Origin: Ilyonectria destructans
Taxonomy: Eukaryota > Ascomycota > Sordariomycetes > Hypocreales > Nectriaceae
Assembly (NCBI GenBank): GCA_020740775.1
Contig: JAHEWK010000016.1
Location: 186,001 to 250,000 of the forward strand
Reading direction: 5' to 3'
Length of the DNA: 64,000 nucleotides
A model generated the notes under the pieces. It ran no database searches. It was given only the letters and a program-made list of their open reading frames with translations, and was not told where the DNA came from. The position numbers were made by a program, and so were the translations under genes. Shown in pieces: positions 9,991 to 23,173 of the stretch (within the stretch, counting starts at the first letter, position 1; every line of letters begins with the position of its first letter).

Positions 9991-10351
9991 GTGTTGACGC
10001 GTTAGTCAACGTAAGTTGTCATTTCTTCACTTTCGAGGGGATGAGGAAGAAGAGGAGAGTCAAAGAGAGAGCGATGGTGGCATGTACATCCCATGCGAGG
10101 TATTAAACGCTCTCACTTGGGCCAAGAGCAACATCATGAAGCTCCTTCGTCAGTGCACAGGGAAAACTACTTCAATTAAGAGTTACCTAATTAGGCAACT
10201 AAGAAAGAAAACATGGGCCAAGTCCTCCGCTCCCACACAATATCTGCTCATTATACACCTAAGTTGATGACCTTGTATATATCATGTCATGGTAAAAACA
10301 GTCCTCGCTTCCATCTGTCGGTCATTTGGTGTTTTCTAGCAGTCGATGGAA
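9991..10351. other. Intergenic, nothing recognised
   Basis: About 360 bp with short open frames only; no motif or repeat I can support. Confidence 0.4.
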
Positions 10352-10744
10352 TCAATTCCGATCGCACTTGAGCCTCCATGAGCTTTGCGGCGTACAAACG
10401 ATGGCGCCGTCATTCTTGAGATCTGTCCTCGCACGAAAATCTCGGGCATGGTTGTATGTGATCCAAATACCCTTCTGTGCAATGTTTCTGCCGTCCGTGG
10501 TAGTGCATTGGGTGTTGACCTGGTTCCACCACCCAGCCTTAAGTTGGAGTTCGTCTCTGCGGTTCCGCAGAGCCCAATCGATATCACCATATCCAAGGTC
10601 ATTTCCCGTCCAGAGGCCGGAGCATAAGAGGCGCTCGGCCGCGACGGTGGCACCAACCTCGGCGGGCTCGGGATTGGCGGCCGCCTCAGGGGCCGGTGCA
10701 GCAATGGCGCCGACAGCGAGAAAGAGGAGAAATTGGAACTTCAT
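10352..10744 (-). CDS. Small secreted cysteine-containing protein
   Basis: A 130-residue protein starting at ATG 10744. The first about 16-20 residues (MKFQFLLFLAVGAIA then APAPEA) form a clear signal peptide with an Ala/Pro/Glu-rich stretch behind it. The mature part has four cysteines, enough for two disulfides, and is rich in W, N and D. The frame is open upstream, but the signal peptide marks the start. A 5' UTR intron is likely (GTAAGT ... CTAAC ... AG, about 10801-10757), and a TATTTAAA element lies near 10897-10910. No family is recognised; it could be an extracellular effector-like or wall protein. Confidence 0.65.
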   Translation of the reverse strand: MKFQFLLFLAVGAIAAPAPEAAANPEPAEVGATVAAERLLCSGLWTGNDLGYGDIDWALRNRRDELQLKAGWWNQVNTQCTTTDGRNIAQKGIWITYNHARDFRARTDLKNDGAIVCTPQSSWRLKCDRN

Positions 10745-10909
10745 GGTTGCTGGGAAACTCCAGTTAGTCGCGCTGTCGAAGCATGGATCTTTTGACTTAC
10801 CAAAGAGCTTGGAGTTGTTGCTAACTGTTAAATATCTTAAAACTTGGACGGTGGTTGATCCGATGTGAAACTGGCGATTGACAGGCGACACAACTTGGTT
10901 TAAATACAA

Positions 10910-12159
10910 GTTCGCCTTCGGAAATCACGGCAATAATCCCTGGCCTGATTGTTTGACACAAGTTGATGTAAAAGCCTCTTCACTTCTTGAACATTACTGA
11001 TAATAGGTGGATTAATTCCTCAATCTAGCTAAGTGGGCTTGAGACATATTCCAGTTAGTATCCGTCGGCCATCCCGTGGTCACGATGGTCTGGGAACCTA
11101 CAGTACGTAAAGGACTGCCATTACCAGAAGTTTAAAAGCCCGAATGATTAATATTCGTAATTTCTCTCGCCCGCCTTACCTGATGTCTCCTGCTAGGGTA
11201 ATTTTGGCTTGGATCCGTGCACTTACTATGCATAGCGCTATTGCTATTAAACTCGATCACGATACTCTGTAGTAATGCTCTCGGGCGGAACTCAATTACC
11301 CACTTAGACGCAACTAGCTCGGGAGACAACGAGTGGTGGATGTCTCGGGCGGAACTCAATTACCCACTCAGGCGCAACTAGCTCGGGAGATGGCAAGCGG
11401 TGGACGCCCTCGGGCGGAACTTATCTACTTACTTATAGTAGAAGGTAAATAAAAAAAGCAGATTCAAGCTAGAGAGTAGAAAAGTCCTGCGCGCCAGTCC
11501 GCCCGTTGTTCTCCAAGAACATCGCCGGTAGAGCCAGAGTAAAGGGGTTCCAACCGGGGCCCGCGTTCTCTCAGGACAACTCTGACCAGCTTCTCTCAGA
11601 ACATTCACGCGCTGATTGGTGCTAGAGTGAAACAACCAGTAAACCAACTATCACCTATGATGGTCTCTTTACGATTATGGCGAGAATTTGCTTATTTTGT
11701 CAAGCATCATAGAGCAATTCTAACCATTCACGGTTCAAATTCATCTGGTCGGCCTCCTTGCTTTCCACCTAGCTTGTTTGAAGTCGCATCTTATTCTTAT
11801 TATTGCTATTTCTTACACATCCTCCTGGTCATCATTGCCCTTTCAACATAGATGCGGCAACGTAGTATGTCAGGTTCGAGCAGCAATATAAGATATAGAT
11901 TTATTTGCTGGGTTATAAGGCGACCATTCGCCGGGGTCAACTACACCACAACAACGGCACCGGCACCAGCTCAAGAGCCAAGAACTGGCCGAGGTGATAT
12001 CACACTGTCTTGCGCAGCCATGCCATGACCCAAGCCAGATCGAGCTTCCAACTCACGGTAGCGCGACCGTAGCAGAGCTTACGCTCCAGGCCGCGTTCCA
12101 CTTTCCACCTTGGACCACAGTCTAACCCTGCCCGCATCGATGTTGGACAATGGAAGCCC
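10910..12159. other. Intergenic region with decayed repeats
   Basis: About 1.25 kb without a supportable gene. It holds the 64-bp tandem repeat listed separately. A 72-codon minus-strand frame at 11429-11647 and the surrounding CT-rich sequence resemble transposon-derived DNA in texture, but no domain is visible. Confidence 0.4.
11280..11430. repeat. 64-bp tandem repeat, about 2.3 copies
   Basis: The unit starts CTCGGGCGGAACT and contains CGCAACTAGCTCGGGAG. Copies start at 11280, 11344 and 11409 (periods 64 and 65 bp), the third one partial. Copies 1 and 2 differ by only a few substitutions. No coding function is apparent. Confidence 0.85.
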
Positions 12160-14140
<1,981 letters not shown>

Positions 14141-14960
14141 GATGATGGACAAACTAAGCTGACCTGATGTAGCATCCAAAGGGAGTGTTTGCCAACTTTA
14201 TATGCTCAGAATCAGAGCAATAGATAACACGCGCCAATATCTCTCCTGATATGGTGTAGGTCTTGTCCATGCCCTGTGAACGTGGATGACGTAACCTTGG
14301 TCTAGTCGATCGTTCTAAGTATTTCGCAATTTTGCCCAGAGAGGCAATCAACTGATTGCCCTAAGACAAATCCGCTTCGCGGGCTCCGGGGACGCCAGCG
14401 CCCGTAGAGACCTCCCCAGCCTTCCCATTTACTTTCTTTACTCTAGGCTTCTGGGGGAAGTGCCACGGGTTCGATATCCGATCCGCCAAAGTTCTAGATA
14501 AAAAAGGCCGGCATAAAGATTGACCCCGCACATTAGCGTCCTTAGCACCCGTCCCTTGTCGCTAATCGGCCAGAAAGGTTGCCTCATTTGGCTGCATTGC
14601 GAGACCCGCCGGATCTATCGTAGAGGTATTACTCGACACCTATCCCTCTGATTGCGAAGAGGCGCCCTATTCATATGGTATCCACAATTAGTGCCAAACT
14701 TGCAGATGCTTTGATGTCAGTGTTGATCTCACCTAAGAGTATGTATCTAAGAAGATCGACGGTACTTCGATGTTGGGTAAAATCAGGTCATGGAGCATGT
14801 ACTGAGGTTGCATGTGTTCTACTGGCTTTCATCCCGGTACCTACAATAAAGGCGCCTATTCGCAATCAAAGGGATATGGTCCTTGGACTTTGCAATCCAT
14901 GCATGGGAAATTCCACCACGCACCTACCTACCTATATGTTGATAATCCTTATCGCCGCCG
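14141..14960. other. Intergenic, nothing recognised
   Basis: About 800 bp including the esterase promoter. A 106-codon plus-strand frame at 14675-14995 has no domain and poor composition, and I do not call it. Confidence 0.4.
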
Positions 14961-14966
14961 CCCATC

Positions 14967-15265
14967 ATGACCCAGTCCCAGTCCCTCGATCCTGATTCTC
15001 GAGCCGAGGCAGCTGTGCTCGGGAGCGACTGGACGCAACGGTAGGACCCTCCTTCTCTTGAGCTGCTGAACGCTCGTGGTTGACGGGAACCCCTTTTCTA
15101 GGTGGTCGCCTCAAACCTGACTCGTATTACTCCATCACGAGGTTGGCAAAGGAAAACCGGTTGGAAGCGGCAGCCGAGGTGGCCGACTTCGAATCACCCA
15201 ACGCCGTCGCCGACTACATCCGCGACCAAGACATCGACTGCGACTTTGTCCCGACCCGGCTGTGA
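14967..15265 (+). pseudogene. FAD-dependent (DAO-type) oxidoreductase fragment
   Basis: From about 15050 the plus strand reads a scrap typical of fungal FAD-dependent amine/amino-acid oxidoreductases: GGRLKPDSYYSI, then LEAAAEVADFES and YIRDQDIDCDFV, ending at a TGA. The upstream Rossmann glycine loop is not readable: an ATG at 14967 opens a short frame that does not join cleanly. About 60 of the expected about 450 residues remain. It is a truncated, non-functional copy. Confidence 0.65.
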
Positions 15266-15269
15266 TAGT

Positions 15270-16255
15270 CAACGCGTATGAAGCTATTGTCATTGTACGC
15301 GTTGACTGCTTGGCTAGGGGCAGTTGGGAATCTATAGGGATTCAGAGAACGCGTTGTATGAGGGATTAGGTGGTGTTATTTCTGAACGCGCTGTGGGTCA
15401 CTGCCTTGTACCGCGGCCTGGCAGGATGCAAGCTCAGGGTGCCAGGGTGCAAAAAAGTCTAGGAATAGACTAGAGCCGGAAACCAAGCCGCGGCCATAGG
15501 TGCGGAAAATGATTGGCCTGTCCTGGTCCTGGGAGCGGGGATATTGGCAAGCTTCCCATGACCATGGAACCTGACCTAGCGTCGGCATGTCACAGGTGGA
15601 TAAATCCTATGGTCGAGCTCTTCAAGGGCGGAAGGAACACACAATACACACACATATACGTTTGAGGTCATCAAGTGGCATACGAGCTATCCAACAGTTC
15701 CCGGCTTTGAGATAAATAAATTAAGTTACCACGTAGTACATACACTTAATAAAGTCAAGCGAGGCAAAGCAGGGGAGCCTAGTGACCCTTATTCCTCATC
15801 AGGAATAAGTAACTTACCCTACAGAGTAAAGTCTACCCTAACTTACCCCGCAATTGAGGTTCGCACAAGCGCCGAGTTAGGCAAGTACTGAAAGAACGTA
15901 GTCTGCGTGAGAACGTCATGCTTAACTAATCTCGCACTACGGACTGACTAACGTGCTCGATAACTGATAGACCTAAGGATTGCAGGCATTTCACGATGCG
16001 AGACTACTAGTCTACCTACGTAGTGCTTTCGGTATGGAACGAACTAATGACAAGTGCTTCCCCAAGAAGCAAACGCGCCTCACAACTTTCTGCTTTTCTG
16101 CAGTGCATTATCTAGGATCCAAGACACAAAGGTGCAGGGAGAATACCTCTTATTAAGGCGTATTTACCGACCATGTGCATATCGGCGTATAATGCTCTCA
16201 ATCTATTCCACAGGCGCCGTGCAGGAGCCAGTGTCGGCGAGATAGCTACTAATGT
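15270..16255. other. Intergenic, nothing recognised
   Basis: About 1 kb with no gene I can support. Short frames on both strands have no domain. The following NLR fragment begins abruptly. Confidence 0.35.
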
Positions 16256-16259
16256 TCGA

Positions 16260-17312
16260 TATCATCACGACGACCCAAGAAAACTCTTCCTCTCTGACCT
16301 GCTTGAGTACCTCCAGAAGACTAAGTCACGGGCGCTGGTGGCCAGTCGAGACGTTCCTGACGTCAGAGAATACCTGGCACAAGATCTTTCCAGTGAATCC
16401 GAGACGGTCACGAGAACAGAGTACGCCATAACGGCTAATGACACCAGCGTGGATGTGCGGTCCTTCTCCGAGTCCATGGTCAATAGAAAGCTTCTTAAGA
16501 AGCAAGAAAAGCTGCGACAACATTTCGCTAACTAAGCCGCTGAAGGGAGCGAGGGCATGTTTCTGTGGATCAAGCTCCTGGAGCAGAAAATCTCGCCCGC
16601 GGAAAATGCAAAGGAGCTGAAAGGACCATCACAGAAATGCCCTCAGGCATAAGTGCCGCATATACCAAGGAACTCGAAAACCCCGTTGGACTACCGTCGG
16701 ACAAGAAAAAAGGGCTACCATGATCCTACGATGGACTTTGTTTGCGATCCGACCTCTTCGGGTCAAGCAGCTGGCAGAAGCATTGGTCGTCTCAACTGGA
16801 CGAGTGCTCGGAGAATGACTTGCCCGACGACTGTGATGAGGGCTTCGTTAATAAAGACTACGTGAATGGAAGGATCTTAGGATCATGTGGATCCTTGCTG
16901 CAACTCAGGGCGAGCTCTTCGGGGATACCCCTCGCAAAATAACACGGTTCATTTTGTGCACTTCTCGGTCAAGGAATACTTGTACAACTTGTCCAACACT
17001 GCCCCTCTCAACGACTGGGCTACGAAACTAGGCCTCACAAACGCCGTTGCTGAAGAGACTCGACTTTCCAACATTTGACTACGCTACCTCACACTGGACA
17101 CATTCAAGGACATACCTACAAACACCGTGATGGACCCCTTCTTGTCCTACGCAGCATGGGTCTGGCACTTCCACGGTTTCCACGAAAAGCCGTCGCCGTC
17201 TCAGGATGCCATGCATCAGATGCAGAAAGCGTTCAACCCTGCTACCTCTGGTTGGAAGGTCTGGACACCGCTCATGAAAGCTAAACTGATGGAGCTAGCC
17301 TTGGACAACTGA
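16260..17312 (+). pseudogene. NLR (NACHT-type) gene fragment, multiply frameshifted
   Basis: Pieces of one protein appear in all three plus-strand frames: FLSDLLEYLQKTKSRALVASR at about 16289, the downstream helices through YAITANDTSVDVRSFSESM, a TAA at about 16533 where Gln fits, MFLWIKLLEQ, the IRPLRVKQLAEALV region, then HFVHFSVKEYL and a closing stretch with HFHGFHEKPSPSQDAMHQMQ. The order matches the segment after the nucleotide-binding core of fungal NACHT/NLR proteins, which act in self/non-self recognition. The P-loop side and any C-terminal repeats are absent. At least three frame changes make it a clear pseudogene. The NACHT assignment rests on the KTKSR-ASR and HFSVKEYL-type motifs. 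Confidence 0.65.
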
Positions 17313-17426
17313 TTTATGGTATTAAAAGACATATCATCTATGTATTATGTACGTTGTCAAACTGTATAGACAATCGGAAGTAGCTCTAAGCCTAGAAGTA
17401 TCAAGTATGCTATTTAAAATGGCTGA

Positions 17427-18832
17427 TCAGGCGTAGGTATAGCATAGTTGGCTGGCAGTAATATCCATCACATCTCGGATAGTCACGCTCGATGCAAGTC
17501 CGGGATAAGCCAGAGTGAAGTTGAGTGTGACGTTGGTGTACGGAATGTCACCCCAGTAGTTATAAGGATAAGCCCACATGGTGTCGGGGCCGCCAATCTC
17601 GGACTTACGGGTAGCCCAAGCTAATGTATTGTTAGCAACTGCTCATCGAGGTCGGGTATCAGAGTCACACTAGGAAACACATACACAGACGCTGCCACCT
17701 GTTCCATTCGTAGTCCAATTTTCCGTGGTGAAGGAAGAACAATGGGTCACCGGGAGAAGAGTACATATCGGACATCTCTCCAACCATACCACCGACACCG
17801 AAGTGACCACCACCATGGGTCGTGATGCCAGACAGATCGGAAGACATGTTGGCAATCTCGATATGCTGGGTATACTCGTAGAAGGTCGGTGCGGACGACT
17901 CCCACCCAACCTCAGCTGCGGTCAGCTTCTTGGTGACGAGGGACGGGATGAAGTCACGGCGCAAGCAGTGCGGTGAGTAGGTGAGGCTGTTGCCGGGACC
18001 CAAGTTCACAGTGTGGTTGGCAAAGGGGCCATCGACAACACAACCACCGCCGGTCCTAGGCTCTAGGGGACCGGGAGCCAGGGAGGTGCTGGGGAGGTCA
18101 GAGACATCCTCGAGCCATTCACCGTTACCTATTCGAGGAGATAGGTCAGTGTTTCGTCCTACACATGACGAGGATCAATGCTCCCTAAGGTTTACTTACC
18201 TCCGAAGCCGTAGGTGTCGTCGAACAGAGGTGAATTGTTCCAAGCATCCTCGCTAATCGCATCCTTGGTCCAGTCTAATGATCGGGTTAGTCTGAAACAA
18301 GAAGAGCTAGAGGTTGTAGTGATGACTTACCCCAGTATGGGTGAGCACCCGTGTAGCAGCAAGTGTTTCTCAGCTCTGCCTCGTAGATGGCCAAGAACTT
18401 GCGGTGCCACGGCAGGAATTGACCCTGTCGCCGATGTTATACAGTCGGCACTAACAGAACTACAGGAAAACAGACTTACCACAAAGTGAATTTTCTCCGT
18501 CATTGCAATGTGCACTGCTTGGAAGTCGTCATATCGGTTCTTTACCCCTGTGTAGAGCGAAGCGGTCTTGGCCGGCTTAGACTGCAGGCACTTGACTGCA
18601 GCCAGGTAGTCTAGCTGCTCCTGCTTGGACAGCTTCCTCCTAGAACTTGGTGAGCAAATGCGGTGTATGTTTGAGAGGCGAAGGCAAAGCAACCATACCA
18701 TTCCTTTCGGACCAGGACCTTAGAGCACTTGGAGGTGGCTGCGGCCGTTGTGGTGGCATCCTCGGGCGTAGGGGCTGCAGAGCCCCCATGGGCTAGCAGG
18801 AATGCTGCAGAAAGGAAGGTAAGGAGCTTCAT
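17427..18832 (-). CDS. Tyrosinase (type 3 copper monooxygenase), secreted
   Basis: Six exons (18832-18699, 18639-18480, 18424-18331, 18274-18200, 18128-17685, 17620-17427) give 366 residues. A signal peptide covers about residues 1-19. The CuA site shows three His in order (AVHIAMT, KIHF, PWHRKF) and the CuB site shows THGGGHF plus FFLHHGKLD. Tyrosinases hydroxylate monophenols and oxidise diphenols to quinones, in pigment or secondary metabolism. The length fits the short secreted fungal class without a long C-terminal cap. Splice sites are mostly canonical (GTAAG/GTATG ... AG). The product also carries several N-x-T sites near its C-terminus. Confidence 0.88.
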
Positions 18833-20394
18833 GGTTATTGACCGATCACAAGTGGCTGCAGAGCTGAGATACCAGTTTGCAGACCAGCAGACAGAAGCCG
18901 GCTAATATACTCTTCCATGCATAGAAGAATCATCGTCTACCTTATTAGCGACTGGGTCTTCATCTCACCGGCACCGAACCATGACCAGGATCAGTCGTCA
19001 ATATTCAATGGCCGTGCCATCCGTAAAAGGAGTGAATGCGTCTTACGACTGCTCCTGCATCGATAGTAAGTAATTGTTGACCAGGGTCAGGTCCAGATGT
19101 GGCAAACGTTGGTGACTATGCCGTACAGGGAGACAGGTCCGGCAACGGATGTACGAGGGATTTCCGCGCCGTCACACTGCATGAGCATATAACGGGAACT
19201 CGACAGTCTCGGTAAGGATCGATGTAAGGCACTGTTGTCTTAGTCGACTGAAATAATGCAGGATAGCATCTGCGGAAAGGTCACCTGCGGGAATAATGAA
19301 CTGGACCCTGGTAGGTTCCCGGGACGCATGTACGAGACGAGACAGTAAAGCCCGAGCCGAGGTTTGATTCGTCGACGAAGGCCACTTTTACCAGCCTCTG
19401 CGGGGGCTGACCAAATGCGCCGCTTTGTTATTTGACTGGTTTGAAGAATTGCAAGAGCACTTAAAATAATACATGTTGATGGGGGTGAGGTTTCACAACA
19501 CGTGTCGTCAGTATTGTCCTCATATTTTGTGTTTGGCAAAGCCCGGCTCTTCTGTCTTCTTCAATTATGTACTTCCATGCAATCTTCGGTAGCTAGGATC
19601 TCTACGCTACCGCTCAGTGTGGACAAGCCTGTCTTCTTGGGATTGAGTTGGGATCTGGACCAACAACTCGGATCATGATTGCGCTTGAAGTCTAACTTGA
19701 TCTGGGCCATCGCTTAGCCCCAGCAACCTAGCGTAGGATCGATGACTAGTGCCGGGGAAGCGTCAAGTTTACCCTGAATGTTACATCGCGTAGGTACGCT
19801 ATTCCAGCCAAGGTTCCTATTGGTGCGGGCTTGAAAGAGAGTAGGAAATGTTACGTACCCCTGGCCCTATCAGCTCGATAACCAACAACCAACAAGCCAT
19901 AGGATTCGGAGTCTTCAGAAGTAATCACCGATCAGATCATGCAGCAGGTTCTGTAAAAAACCCTGAGAATAAGCATTAACACCAAGTCGCTCGGTTGTCC
20001 GTCTAGGGTTACACTGAAAAATGGTGGCTGATCCGGGGTCAGGGTCCCTCCGCACCAACCCACCGAACAGGTGTCATCCGCAATCCCTACCGGAAATAAA
20101 CCCCTGGAGCAAGTCTGACACCGGGTCTGAGCGCTTTTCCGCAAGCTCCTGCTTGGCTGAGAAGCGGGCGTGAACTTGTCCGTTGCAATGGGCGTGGCAG
20201 AGCTGGGTATTCTTGGGGGTAAACAGTCACTGTACTTTGTCGACACATAGCGAGACATACGGCAATAAAAACCTTGCACATTGTCCCCCCTTGAAGAAGG
20301 GCTAGACGAGACTTCTGCAAGATCTGTCCATGTATGGGTAGCTGAGTGACTGCCGTACTGGTTCCTGTTCAGTCCATTTCCCACAGTATTCCCC
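18833..20394. other. Intergenic, nothing recognised
   Basis: About 1.56 kb between the divergently transcribed tyrosinase and rhodopsin-like genes. It must contain both promoters. Frames at 19240-19539 and 19932-20396 (minus) lack domains and are not called. Confidence 0.4.
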
Positions 20395-21666
20395 ATGAAT
20401 TCGACGTCAAACTACCCTCCGGGGACCAAGTTCTGGGAGACGCCCGACTGGGCTGGTGGAACACAGGCCAAACTCAACATTGCCTTGATCGTGATCTCAA
20501 GCTGCTTCTTGGCGATCCGTCTGTATGTCAGAGGCTTCATGACCAAGTCTCTTGGTGTGGATGATCTCGTGGCATCTCTAGCATTCTGCATCATCACGAC
20601 TCAGTCCGGGTTCAATATTCACCTCAAGGACTGTGGCGCCGGCGCCCACATGGAACTGATTCCCCCACTGCTGCGTTTGAAGTTCTTCGAGGTACGACGT
20701 GCAGAAAATTTATCCATTGATCTCCAGCTGATATAGGATCTGCGATAACAGGGCCTGCAAAACCTGAACCTGCTTTACTTTTGGGGTGTTGGCCTTGATC
20801 GACTAGCCGTCCTCGCCTTCCTCCCACGGCTGCACAAAGACAAGATTTTTCTTCTCCTTGTCTACCTTGTATCTGGTATGGTGCTCATTTCTACCATTGT
20901 ATGCTTTTTTATCAGGCTTTTCCATTGCAGTCCGGTAAAAGACGGCTGGCTCCCCCCACTGCCTGATCTGAATTGTCTTCCGCAATCGAGCATGGACATG
21001 ATGATGAACGGACATGGTATTCTTGGCATCATCTTTGATATTATGTTGATGGCTCTTCCGATATGGGTCATTTACAAGAAGATGCTGTGGTCGCGAAAGA
21101 CATTCCAGGTCATTGCCGTCTTCACTGTGGGAATCTTTGTCGTTATCACTGGTATCATTCGCCTGTACTACATCCGGACTATGGACTGGGGGACTGATTC
21201 GTGAGTTTCATGTATTACCTGGCCGTGTTACAACCTAATCTCTTCGTGTAGGACATTCAAGATGGCTACAATCGGCGTGTGGACCGACCTGGAATCCCAT
21301 GTTGGATTCTGGTGTGGTTGCTTCCCTTCGCTCCAGCCCATTATCCGAACCGTTGCCTTCAAGCTCGGGTTACGAAGCGCTCTCAACAGCTACCCTACGG
21401 GAAAGCCCACCAGCAATAGCAAAGGACTAAGTTCAGCATCAGCAGCCATTCGTTCCAAGGGCGGCTATCTCCGAAATGGAAGCAGTATCGATGTCGATGC
21501 GGATATAACCGATACGAATAATAGCCAAGAGGGCATCATGCCGAGTCCGAACAACTACGCGATGGGGAAATACGGAGAGATTCGCAAAGAGACTACTGTC
21601 AAAATACAGGTTAAGGAAGATGACTCAAAACAAAGGAAACGAGAAGAGAGTTGGGCGGACATTTGA
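20395..21666 (+). CDS. Rhodopsin-like (PTH11-type) fungal membrane protein
   Basis: Three exons (20395-20691, 20752-21200, 21252-21666) give 386 residues. Hydrophobic segments occur through residues 25-300, and the conserved pattern of this fungal seven-helix family is present: RLYVRGFMTKSLGVDD after helix 1, a LYFWGVGLDRLAVLAFLPRL segment, and IGVWTDLESHVGFWCGCFPSLQP near the last helix. The cytoplasmic tail of about 85 residues is Ser/Lys-rich. These proteins are plasma-membrane sensors or structural membrane proteins of mostly unknown ligand. A second member of the family lies at 24603-25971 in convergent orientation with the P450 between them. Confidence 0.85.
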
Positions 21667-22095
21667 AGCCGAAGGATTATAGTACCCAGGACACGACTTT
21701 GATTCTCAAGGAGACATCTTTTTTGTCTTTATCGCTATTGTTTAGACCTTAATTGCTGTCTGCTGAACCTTGATACTTTTTTCTATCTAATGAGGATCTT
21801 TGGGTCGGTCTTATAGACGAAGAAAATGATGACGACCTCGCATAACCTCAGACAGCCGAGAGACTCCGGATGCTTCGGGGTCCTTGGCTTCATCTAGCTA
21901 TTGACCTGAATGAAGGAAAAACTAGGCTACTGACAGAGTCCAAGGCTAGCCTACCCGAATCGTGTTCCTTAGGCTGAGGTATTTATACGTATCCGGTGGT
22001 CCTTTGGGTGTTGCCATCCCACCCGATCATGCCCCGTCTGGGGGCCTTTGCCCACTTGGCAAGACTTTCTTAACTCTCAAATTGTGGAGGATGTC

Positions 22096-22527
22096 TTATG
22101 TCCCCTGTGCCATTTCACCAGCAGTTGCCCAATATTTCGAACAATCCGGTGTCATGCTGTTGTCACCTATGCGCAAGGTAGGAGTTTGGACTACGACAGA
22201 GGGAAGGCCTGGGTTCGAAGATGACAGGCAGTGCTGCTCTGCAGTTCCCTTACGTATTTGGCTTGGTTTCTTGGCTGCATCAATGGCCACCACCAGCAAG
22301 TTGGTTTCAATAAGATGAACCAAACATCTCAGAGCGGTGTTTTCAGAACAGCGACAGTCCTGCTTGATGTGCTTGATCCAGTGTTCGACGGTAGGAACCG
22401 CTATTCTTCTCCAGCGTGCCTGAGAATCAGCATGAGGTCTTTTATCGCATGGTAGAGGGCACCGTATTGTCGTTGTCGGGCTCAGAGATAAGGGTGTCTG
22501 GAGGATCAATGATGAACGACTGGACAC
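22096..22527 (-). other. Unassigned open frame
   Basis: The minus strand is open for 143 codons without an ATG at its upstream end. The translation contains a Cys-x-Cys pair followed by a hydrophobic helix (near LVHLIETNLLVVAID). That is faintly like the C-terminal part of some fungal regulators, but too weak to name. The rest of 21667-23173 holds nothing else I can support. Confidence 0.2.
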
Positions 22528-23173
22528 GATTCAAAGGCCCTTTAGAGGAAATTTGACTCCCTTTGGCTGAGATGCCTCTCAAAATCTTACGCAAGACGCA
22601 TTTCCTCTTAAATCTTCTTGTGTCCTTAATCAGAGAAGAACCCGCATGCGGTATTTATAAGTTCTGCAAATAGTTAAAGAGGCTATGCCCTTGACCTTAG
22701 TCAACTAGAGCATGATATGACCGTCTATTTCATCAGGGATAGAACAAGTCGCCACAGCGTTGCATGAAATATTCAGACTTCATTAGAATAAGGTCACTCC
22801 ACCTCCGGCCTTGAGCTGCATCAAACTAATCCAACTCATTTCTTGGCCAATTAATCTCAGATGCCTCTCTCCCTCGCTACACGGCACCACTGTAGTGGAA
22901 TTGACCCCTTTGCACCGTCGTGCCGTCGTTTAGATATGGCGAATGGCTGTCTTTGATCTAAATCATCGGCGGGATTACCTATCAAAATCAGAACTACCTG
23001 GATGGCTGCACTGTGGATGGACGTGCTAGCTGGGGTCTATAATGTTGCATGATGCTTCAGGGTCCACCTGAATCATGTTGGATGTAATTTGAAGTCACAA
23101 GTAATACAGATTGAGTAATGCACAGTCGAATTTTAGTGCGCTTCCGTCTAGTCTAAGAAATTGATAGGATCAA

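Noticed and set aside
14675..14995. 106-codon plus-strand open frame
   Set aside because: No domain, no clear start context, and it ends where the FAD oxidoreductase fragment begins; chance is likelier.
22096..22527. Possible AflR-type regulator C-terminus
   Set aside because: Only a Cys-x-Cys pair and one hydrophobic helix agree; no ATG and no zinc cluster nearby. Kept only as an unassigned open frame.
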